Below, piece by piece: positions 1 through 8,482 of a DNA stretch of 13,277 bases. Position numbers and translations under genes: made by a program. The stretch lies in the NCBI GenBank assembly GCA_026770585.1, contig MU646364.1, forward strand, positions 713,151 to 726,427, read 5' to 3'. The notes beneath the pieces are model-generated. The model was given only the letters and a program-made list of their open reading frames with translations, did no database searches and was not told the DNA's origin. How positions within the stretch are numbered: the stretch's first letter is position 1; each line of letters starts with the position of its first letter. This DNA comes from Baffinella frigidus (taxonomy: Eukaryota > Cryptophyceae > Cryptomonadales > Baffinellaceae).

Positions 1-8
1 TCCCACAG

Positions 9-557
9 GTGTTCGCGACAGACGTAGCGTGCGGGAGAATGCACACGATGGTGCTCGACAACAAGGGCAACGTCTGGGCATTCGGAGACCCCAAGCACGG
101 CGTTCTTGGGTACCTCCCAAACCTCCACTCTCTAGCGAGTAAGGATGCCCGCCGGGACGTCGTCCCGCCCCTGAGCGCGCCCTTCCCCTTCCGTGTCCTG
201 GTGTTTTGTCCACGATACCTCCCGCCCTTCCGCGGACCGGCAGACAGCAGCAACAGCCCCTCCCCTCCAGGCTGGGCTTGGACGTGATGCGTAAACAGCC
301 CACTTCGCAGCGGCCGAGTTCCTTTTCGCCTCGAAATTAAGGCGAAATTGCGGTTGTAATTCAGGGCAATGGATAAGACTCTGGTACACATGGTTTAAAT
401 GGACTGTATCCGTGAAGCCCCCATTGGCTGCTGAGTGGATGGCGTGATAGTAGGGCGCTGAGGTTGCATGCACCGTGTCCGTAGGCTGGGCGCGGAGGTG
501 CTGGATAAGGGCGCTGTGTCGGCCCCTGTCAAGATCGCTGGCCTCAAGAAGGTCTCT

Positions 558-594
<37 letters not shown>

Positions 595-3500
595 GCTTTT
601 GGTATCTCTCTCTCGATCTCGCGCGCCCTCGGTATCTCTTTCATGTCCTGCCTGCATACAAAAGACATGTCCCATCCAACGGGGAAACACCCACCAACCA
701 GCCCTGCACCCTGCCACGCCACACTGCGGGAACCACAGCGCGCAGTGACGAATTGACCTTGGCGACCCCTTCCAGGACTCTGGCGTGGTGCGCCCTGACC
801 CTCGCCCCCCCGGCACAGGTGTTGCAGCTCTCGTGCGCGGTGGACGCCACGGCCGCGCGGACGGTGACGGGTACGCTGTACACTTGGGGGCGAGGCGACC
901 GGGGGCAGCTGGGGCACGCCGATCGAGAGGACCGCTTCGAACCTACACAGGTTTTATTTCGGAGCATTCCGGAATCTGCCCCACTTTTGTTGGTATGTTA
1001 GGTATTGGGGTTGCCTCTCGAGAGAGGACTGGATGGAGCCGACACAGGTTGCTTCCTTCCTAGCGATGCCTGCGTACAGCTGGACTCACCATAAAATGCA
1101 TTTAGAACAGAACCTCTGGTACACACGTGCAACCAAAACACATTTATAGCGAGTTTTACTGAGGGAGAGCTAGGCTCCCCCCACCTGCCTGTCTCCTGCC
1201 TGGCATCCACGTGCCTGCCTGCCCCGTCCCACCGCTCTCCGTGTCTGCCTGCCCCGTCCAACGCTCTCCGATACCCTCTATCCCTTGCTTCAGCTACATA
1301 TCCCCGAACCCTAGACACACGACAACAGGTAGCGAGCGTGGAGCAGCTGTTCGTGGTGGAGGTAGCCATGTCGGACGCCTCCTGCACCGCCATCGCCGTC
1401 GCCGGTACATTTCGAGCCCCCGACATTCGAGCCCCCAATACATTGCAAGCCCCCGCTGCATTGCACATTGCCAGCCCCCGCTGGGAAGGGACCTACGATG
1501 TTGGGTTAGTCACCGCGAGACTGGTTGGAAAGGCATACGTCATTTGAGCTGCCGAATGCGCGCGCGCGCGCTCTCTCCCTCGCTAACGCGCGCAAGCTCT
1601 CTCTTTCGCCTCTCTTTCTGTATCTATATTTTCTCTCTCTCACTCACATAGTTTCTCCCCCCCCTTCTCCCTCTCTCGCTCGCTCTCTCTCCCCCCGTCC
1701 TCTCTCCCGTGCACAGCGTGAGTGACCGCGCGCGTGCTGGCAGGCGAGGGAGACAAGGAGTCACCGCGCAAGCGTCGACACCGCCTCGCGCCAGACCACC
1801 GCACCTTCCTCGACCCCTCCCTCATCCAAGACCCATCCCTCGTGCACGACGACCCCTTACCAGCCGCCGGGGCCGGGGAGGGGACTCCAGATGACGCCCT
1901 GCCTGTGGAGGTGGGAGAGGGGGCGACGGCAGGGGTGAAGGTTGGTAGTACGCCCACGCCACCGACCGCTGGGGCGAAGGGAAGTGTCCCGCCAAGCCCG
2001 CACGGGGCAAGTGTGCCGCCAAGCCCGCACGCCCCCCCCGTTGCCCGCAAGGGGCAGAAGGGGCGAGAAGGCATCTCTCCGAGCCCGTCAGACGCAAAGG
2101 GGGGAGGGCAGATCGAAGCGAGTGCTTCTGCACCCAAGTTTCGACCCCCGTCGCTCGGAGATGGTCGGCCGTCGCTCTCTCCGAGCAACGCAGGTTCAGG
2201 AGGAAAGGGCACGCCTCTCCCGGGTGGCAAAGTGGCAAAGCCTGCAGGGACACAGCCGTCTACTCCAAAGGATGTGATGGTGCCGGCCCGCGCGTCTTCT
2301 GGGACGGGGGTGGGGAATCCTTCGGCGATGGGACCGCCGCTGACGCCAGCGGATATCAAGAACGGCCTCACACGCCTCGCAGGCAAGGCCTTCTCTCACA
2401 CCTTGTGCCCTAGCTTGTTTCTTGGTCAGAACGTGTCACCATTCTTCCGCCCTGCCCCACCCCGCGCACCCCTGCCTGCACTTCACTGGGGCATCCCGAG
2501 CTGAGGGCATTGCGTTGTGGACCGACATCGAAGTTAGGGAACAGCCCTGCCGCACGACACACCTCCTCTGAATCGCGGACACCGTCCCTCACCTCACGCA
2601 CGTGGCCTTGATCACTCTGCATGGGTACCTCGCTCACACGAAAGCGCCTCTCCCTAGGACCCTACAGTAGGCATACGCCTAGGGCCCTATGGTAGTCCTT
2701 GGGGGGGGGGGGCGTTTTCGTATGAGCGAGGCACCCCTGTAACCCCGCTCCACTCGAGCACGTGGCCTTGCTGACTCTAACCCCACTCCCTCTCGACAGG
2801 CGGGGCCTCCCGAGCGTCCTTCCAGCCGCGCGACTCACCCAAGAACCACGCGCGGGCGCCAAGCCCCGCACCTCTCCCGCCCGCCGAGACGCCGTTCATC
2901 TCCAGGCGGGCGAGCCTTGCTAACGCGCCGCCGCCTCGCACCCCCCCGCCTGTTAAGAAGAAGGTGCTGCCCCCCCCTGTGACCACTGATTCGGAGGGTG
3001 AGAGCACTCATGAGGAGACTGAGCCAGTCGCGACCCCCCGCCTGCCTCTACTCACTCACTAGCCCCTGGGGCCCTTTGACCTACGCCCCGAATGCTTGAG
3101 TCGCGTGCTGTGTCCGCAGCACCCGCCACCAACTCTGCAGAGGCCTACGCAGCACAGCGCACGCTCTGCCTCTATTCACCGTGCCTGTCACTTTGCTAAC
3201 CGTGACTTTGATCTTGCCGTGAATTTGACTTTGCTAACTGTGACTTTGACTTTGGTAACCTGACCTTGTGGATCGGATGGCGGGCAGCCGCTGACATCTC
3301 CGCACAAAGGGCCTCCCGTGCAGCCATCCGCCAAGGGCGCGCACGCGACCAACTACGCCTACCCCCACGACCGTCTTCGCGAGCCGTTCCGCGCTCAGTC
3401 CACGTCCCCTGCGGGCGCCCGGGACAGAAAGGAGGCCTCCGACAGACAGGAGGCACCCTCCGAGAGGCCGCGCCCGGTGTCGGTCCAGCTGCAGGAGCGC

Positions 3501-3608
3501 GAGCTTGAGCGAGAGCGTGCGCGGAAGGGGGGTAGGACCACCGGGAAAGCCGTTTCGTTTGCGGAGGATCCGGGGCAGGGCTGGGCGGGGGCGGGCGATG
3601 GTGTGTAG
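9..3608 (+). CDS. RCC1-repeat protein, 5'-truncated, seven exons
   Basis: Exons by my reading: 9-109, 485-551, 819-950, 1329-1404, 1744-2382, 2800-2997, 3310-3608 (stop TAG). All six junctions are phase-compatible, giving about 503 residues. The first four exons encode RCC1 blades: DVACGRMHTMVLDNKGNVWA, then HGVLG joined to a 22-residue exon ending PVKIAGLKK, then LSCAVDATAARTVTG, YTWGRGDRGQLGH and EVAMSDASCTAIAVAG. This is the usual V.CG..H...L...G.VY.WG pattern. RCC1 folds are seven-bladed propellers, often used in GTPase exchange or as protein scaffolds; only about two blades are in the window, so the 5' part lies upstream. The remaining ~380 residues are Pro/Ser/Gly-rich and disordered, with a VPPSPHGAS/VPPSPHA duplication, a KKK patch and a charged helix LQERELERERARK near the end. 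The specific function is unknown. Confidence 0.82.
552..818 (+). repeat. Intron with CT microsatellite at the donor
   Basis: The donor after the 22-residue RCC1 exon is AAGAAG|GTCTCT. It runs straight into a (CT)n tract (about 552-595), with more CT-rich sequence to about 625. The next acceptor is GGCACAG|GTG at 818/819. The tract is intronic and its length is likely polymorphic. Reading through it gives a false Ser-Leu repeat. Confidence 0.75.
1205..1270. repeat. Short tandem duplication in intron 951-1328
   Basis: Two copies of an approximately 30-bp unit with the pattern GTGYCTGCCTGCCCCGTCC followed by a CGCTCTCC tail lie head to tail inside the third visible RCC1-gene intron. The copies differ at only a few bases. 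No coding sense was seen here. Confidence 0.6.
1405..1743 (+). other. Intron with GAGCCCCC repeats and CT/CG-rich 3' part
   Basis: The donor is GCCG|GTACAT and the acceptor CTGGCAG|GCG. Phase 1 on both sides joins AVA-G to EGDKESPRK. The 5' half holds several degenerate copies of a TTCGAGCCCCC / TTGCAAGCCCCC unit. The 3' half has a CGCGCG run followed by a long CT tract (about 1566-1703). The AG at 1715-1716 follows that tract and looks stronger, but a TGA at 1719 in the exon frame rules it out for this reading frame. Confidence 0.6.
2383..2799 (+). other. Probable GC-AG intron carrying a fold-back element
   Basis: The coding frame of the preceding exon joins in phase (phase 1) to the exon starting at 2800. 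This works if the donor is CTCGCAG|GCAAGG at 2382/2383, a close match to the known GC-AG consensus AG|GCAAGT. A weak GT site (CTTG|GTCAGA, after 2424) is also in phase, so the GC donor is likely but not proven. The acceptor is CTCGACAG|GCG. The intron contains the inverted repeat described separately. Confidence 0.6.
2623..2736. repeat. Fold-back (MITE-like) element, 26-bp inverted ends
   Basis: The left arm (2623-2648) begins GGGTACCTCGCTCACACG. The reverse complement of the right arm (2711-2736) begins GGGTGCCTCGCTCATACG. They match at 23 of 26 positions. The interior is CCTAGG/CCTAC-rich with a G12 run at 2701-2712. An approximately 20-bp direct repeat beginning GCACGTGGCCTTG flanks the arms at about 2599 and 2759. 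The element lies wholly inside an RCC1-gene intron and has no coding capacity, consistent with a non-autonomous transposon remnant. The family is not identified. Confidence 0.6.
3180..3268 (+). repeat. Degenerate TTTGCTAAC / TGACTTTGA repeats in last intron
   Basis: In the final RCC1-gene intron (2998-3309), the units CTTTGCTAACCGTGACTTTG, TTTGCTAACTGTGACTTTG and TTTGGTAACCTGACC follow each other. Each contains a TAAC core like the branch-site motif CTAAC, 45-125 nt before the acceptor ACAAAG|GG at 3309. Confidence 0.5.
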
Positions 3609-3970
3609 ATAGTGTGTAAATGTGAATGTACATGTGGAGGTGCTTTGCTGTGAGCGTCGACATGACTGTGTGCACACACGACTCTCCCAGTCTTTTGAAG
3701 TCTACTCACATTCATCGCTCACACCACGCTGCGGCCACACTCCATACACACTCCCCCAAAGAAAAACGGTGCTAAGTTTGGCGACTGAAGCATGCGGCGT
3801 CCCCCCCCCATGGCGACAAGTACAGTCGTGTGGTTCCCTCGCTCACAAGACACAGTCAATCTGAGAACCAACGCTCTTATTTCTTAATTTTTTAAAAAGT
3901 CCTGAAAAACGCACGCTGCGGCTTCCACTCACGCTGCCGAAATGCACGAACGGTTTCTCGGCGTGTCTCG
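3609..3970. other. Convergent intergenic region / two 3' UTRs
   Basis: This 362-bp stretch separates the stop of the RCC1-repeat gene from the stop of the minus-strand gene. It has GT/AC-rich sequence near 3605-3680 and an AT-rich patch near 3870-3900 (TTCTTAATTTTTTAAAAAG). On the minus strand that patch reads as an A-rich region with AATAAG, a possible polyadenylation signal. I see no credible coding sequence or RNA gene in it. Confidence 0.5.
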
Positions 3971-5584
3971 TCAGGCGGAGGACGAACGTTGGAGGAGGGC
4001 CGCGAGGGGGGCGTGGCCCATCTCGCGCGCCCACTCCACGGCTGACAGCCCATCCACGTCCTTGGCTTTCGGATCTGCGCATCAAGGGCCAGAATAATTA
4101 CGCCATACAGAAGGATTAAACCAGGCAGACCAACAAACCTCTCGAGGAAGAGACATGATAGAAGGGATTAAGGCACCCCCCGTCCATACATGACCATCAC
4201 CCCTGAAATGGATCCAGCACATGAAAAGACCACGGGGGAGGAACACACGCGCGTTGCCGAGGGGTTCTGCAGATGGATCAGCAGGGGTTACCGCCCACGC
4301 GGCACTGCCTTTTCTGAGCCCCACACGACCTTGTTGGGAAGCAGCCCCGTGTAGCAACACGGGCAGGTTCTCACCGCACGACCGCACGTTGGCGCCCAGG
4401 GCCACCAGCGACCGCACAGCCAACCTGAAACGAGCAAATGCCTCTCCCCAGACTCGGGGCTGGTGGCGCAAGTCCCACACCCCTCAACCCTCAACCCCTG
4501 ACCCCCAAACCCATACACCCTTACAAACCCCTAACCCCTGAGACCCTAACCCCTGACCCCATAAAGCCTTGGCAGCAGGCAGCGCACCAGCATTGGCCTC
4601 GAGGAGGCAGGCAGCGACGTCCAGGTGTCCGTGGAAGGCAGCTTGCGCGATGGGCGTGGCGCCGGAGCAGTCTTTGCCATTCACCTTCGCACCCAGCGCC
4701 ACCAGCGCCCTGCACCCCATGCATCCGCCGCTTAGTCAACTCGGAGTGACTCTTCTCGTGAATACATCTCACCTCACATTATCGATGGTCTGAGGAGAGG
4801 GCATGCGGCGTGAACTCAACGGGCGCTGGGCATGTTCTCGGCGAGAGGTTTCACCACGTGCCTTGCAGGACCCGCATGAGTCAGGGAGCATGCACTTCAA
4901 CACGATCAACTGCACCACGCGACCACCGACGTTTCCAAATCACGAGCCTGCGCGAGTTGCCTGGCGCTGCTGGCCACTCTGTGCCTGCACGCCCTTGAGA
5001 CTTCACACCGTGGGCCTGCATGCTCTTCAGATTTGAGGCTTTGTGCGGGTGGTGCAACACCTCCCTGGGACAGGTCGAGGTGTTACCGGGCTACCACAGA
5101 AATGCGGGATAGCACACACATGCATGTAACGGTGACGTGGCGGCAAGCAGGGACGGTACCGTGTGGACCAGAGATCCCCAGCATGCGCGGCCACATGCAG
5201 CGGCTGCGCCACGCCCTCGACGCCTCCCCCCTCATCGCTTGCCGCGGAGGAGGGGGCAGCCACGCGCATCCTCGCCAGCACCGCATCGCGCTCATCCTCC
5301 CCAATCTGCTCGGCAGCCCGCCCCAGATCCCACCACCACCTCAGGGTCCCTGCGCGCTCGCGCGCACCGTACCCCCCCTGGTCCTCCCCGCGCACGCCCT
5401 TCGCCACGGCCACGAGCAACTCCGCAGCGAGGTCGGCGTGCGTGGCCTCGTCTGGTTGGTGGGCAGGCGGGGGGATTTCCCCGGAGCGCCCCGCGGGCGC
5501 CGCAGGATCGATGTCGCGGGGGAGAGCATCGATGCGCACGGAGCCGAGCATGCCGGTCGGGAACGTCACCGTCGAGCGCCCCAC
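3971..5584 (-). CDS. Exons 14-17: linker and ankyrin-repeat C-terminus
   Basis: Exon 14 (5584-5160) ends GVAQPLHVAAHAGDLWST. Exon 15 (4709-4588) joins in phase to give GDLWSTRALVALGAKVNGKD, exactly the 14-residue ankyrin spacing, then GATPIAQAAFHGHLDVAACL. Exon 16 (about 4443-4375) gives AVRSLVALGANVRSC. Exon 17 (4074-3971) gives DPKAKDVDGLSAVEWAREMG and ends LAALLQRSSSA then TGA. Ankyrin repeats bind partner proteins. The join 15/16 leaves the middle repeat about 15 residues short, so either that repeat is degenerate or a small exon was missed in the C-rich intron 4444-4587. Confidence 0.72.
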
Positions 5585-7725
5585 CTTTACCCTGCCCCCG
5601 CGCCACCCGTCAGTTATCATACGCATTCGTACGGTTCCTTAAATGCACCCGCGCCACCCGTCACCCGTCAGCGCGCCCCCGCCACCTGCCCGTCCAGCGC
5701 CGGCACCGCCGGGCTGCTGTCGGTGCTCTGGCGAGCGTGCACCCATCACCGCAGGATATCTATCTCTGCCTGGGTTTCATTCTGGCTCGTCCTGAAAAGT
5801 ATTGAGGAGCAGAAATCCAGTACAAAAGGGCGAATAGAAAGCCATAGGATGAGCCAGAATAAAACTCAGGCAGAGCTAGGATATCAGGAGGGAGGGTGGC
5901 TGATGGCGGGGCGAGAAACCTGCGGCCGGCGATGGCAACGTGCGTGCCGTGGTAGGACACCGCGAGGCCCATCGAGGCGCAGCTTCCGCTCGACCCCTTG
6001 GAGCCATTTGAGAGCTGCCATCAAGACCGGTGCGCCGCGCGTGAGACCGGTACGCCGCGCGCGGGCGGATGCACACCACGTACTTGCGACTGACGACTCA
6101 CTTCTCGCACTTGATGCTCACCACCAAGTCTGCGCGGACGCAACACACAGTGTGTGGCGGGGCGTGGTAGCATGCGACACACAGCGCGTGGCGGGGCGTG
6201 GTGGCGTGCGTCGCACCGTCAACCTCCCGCCATGGCCGTCTGCAAAATAGAGATAACTGCGAGAGGTAGGGGCAGAGAAGACCTGCAGGCGCGCGACGGG
6301 TGCGACGGATGGAGAGGCGAGGAGGACAGATGCGGCGGGCACTTTGGGGGCGAGGTCGAAGGCAAAGTCGAAGACAGAGACGTCTCCGTGCGAGGAGAGA
6401 GCGAAGACTCGCCGCCCGCTCCCGTCGGAATCCAGGCCGGTCATGTTTCCCTGGTCCCGATCGAGCCGCGATCCACGTCAGAAACGCAGTCTGGGGATGG
6501 AACCCACTTAGGCATAGCCGGATGGATTTTACACCGGTCGCGTCCTATAAGTATTATAGGAGGCACCAGTGGACTCTCCCCGAGCCCGCCTCCCATCCTG
6601 CCCTATGCAGTAGACGGAGAGCCGATCCACGTTGCATGTTCGGGGTTCCCCGCAGCCGACCAGGGTGGAGACTGCGCACACCGCGAGACTCAGCACTCGA
6701 TTTTTGCAGTATGCTCACCGACAAGTCTGCAACAACGCAAACCGTCGAAAGCAACGCGCCACGAGCGCTTGACGGTGAGGTAAAAAGAGAGAACATGCCC
6801 GATTCTGACCGAAATTTCGTTAAGGCTAGTAGACCTAGGAATAATGCAACGTCCCTACGGATTGCCAACAAACCGTAGGGTCTATGGACGATCCACGTAT
6901 ATATTTCCAGAAAATCCCTGCGTAGTCCCTTGTGTGGTTTGGGGGTCACCGATAGGCAGCCCTCCTTGGACCGCCGGGCTTCGTGTCCCTCCCGCCACTC
7001 GTACACAACTCTCCCCTTGCCATACGCGACTCCCGTGCCGCGGGCGTTCCCCGCGCTTCGCATCCCCAGGACAAACGACGCCGGAAAGCCCCCGGGAGGA
7101 CACACGTTGAGGATCAGCTTCAGCGTTCCTCTTGCGCCTGCAACACCTGCGAGCGGCCGCGCGGTGAGGGGGTCTAGCTGGATGGGGGGGTATGGGGGGC
7201 TGGGTCGCGAACCATGCATCGAGAGAGGCGAGACAAGAAACATGCATCGAAAAGTGAGGCAGCAGCATGGATCGAGAGGTGAGACCTGCCGCCGGAGGAG
7301 GAGCCCCGACGAAGCGCCAGAGCGTGACGCTCCCGTCGCGCCCGCCCACGGCCAGCACTGCGTCATCCCTCCCCGCCGCCGTGTGCTTGTTCGCAGGCAG
7401 CCACGCCACGGATGCCACGCCGCCCCCCGGAGGTGCTGCTGACGCGAGCAGGTGTGCGCTGGTGTGCGCTGGGGACGTGTCGCGGCGACAAGTGACCGCG
7501 ATGACGGACACCAGTCGGATGGAGGCGAGCGCCAGGAGCGCGGCGTTACCGCCCCCCGTTTCCTGCGTCCCAAGGTTGCGAGCCTCGCGTCAGGTTGCGA
7601 GCCTCGCGTCAGATCGCGGGAGGTGATGTTCGGTGCTGCTTCCCAGACGAAACAGGAAACATGCGCGGGTGCCGGCAGCGCGAGGAGGATAGGCGCGTGG
7701 GGGTGTGTAAAGCAACTCTCTCTCG

Positions 7726-7790
<65 letters not shown>

Positions 7791-8406
7791 GCGACTCCCG
7801 CTCTGCGAAAGCAACCCTCTCTGTAAAGCGACTCTCTCTCTGACACTTAGGGGATCGCAAGTGACCTGGGGGAGACCAGCGTGTTCCGCGGAAAAGAGCG
7901 ACTGATGCCAGGCGAGGGCGACCACCGCAACCACCTGCCGCCACGCAGGAGAGGGAAACCCGAGGTTTATTAAGTTGACAAACATGACCGCTTCATGCTA
8001 GGGGGATAAGTTGACAAACACGACCGCTTCACGCTAGGGGGATAGGTGTGACGAGACTGACGAGACCATCCAGCAAGGGAGGCACCGTGTGGCCGTTAGC
8101 GAGTTGCACGTGCGGCAGCAAGCAGGAGAGAAACAGACGCAGGGCATTCCAGAGCACGCAGGACACCGAGCGCTCGATAGCGCATCCCTCGATAGCGCAA
8201 CCCGCCGCCAAGCCAGGCCCCCCCGCACGCAGCCATTCTTCACCCAGTCATTCTTGACAACTGCCTGCGAAAAGTAGGCAGGTAGGTAGGTAGGCAGGAA
8301 GGTAGATATGTAGGTAGGTAGATAGATAGGTAGACAGGTAGGTAGGTAGATAGGTAGGTAGGTAGATAGGTAGGTAGGTAGGTAGGTAGGCAGTGAGGCA
8401 GGCAGT

Positions 8407-8482
<76 letters not shown>

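Noticed and set aside
132-917. 261-codon open frame on the minus strand
   Set aside because: Covers RCC1-gene introns, including the CT microsatellite read as Arg-Glu, and antisense of two RCC1 exons.
1717-1743. Acceptor at 1715-1716 after the long CT tract
   Set aside because: Stronger-looking site, but a TGA at 1719 in the exon frame stops the protein; the AG at 1742-1743 matches the phase of the previous exon.
3971-5551. Separate ankyrin gene starting at the ATG at 5549-5551
   Set aside because: Possible, but coding-like sequence continues upstream of that ATG (KVGRSTVTFPTG) and joins in phase to the exon at 5686-5725 and on to the WD40 exons, so one gene is preferred.
5033-6250. 405-codon open frame on the plus strand
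   Set aside because: Antisense to the ankyrin linker and WD40 exons, which have recognisable motifs on the minus strand. It also runs through the MITE and has no recognisable domain.
8404-8482. Possible CRISPR-like array
   Set aside because: Uninterrupted 4-bp units with no spacers; a simple microsatellite in eukaryotic DNA.
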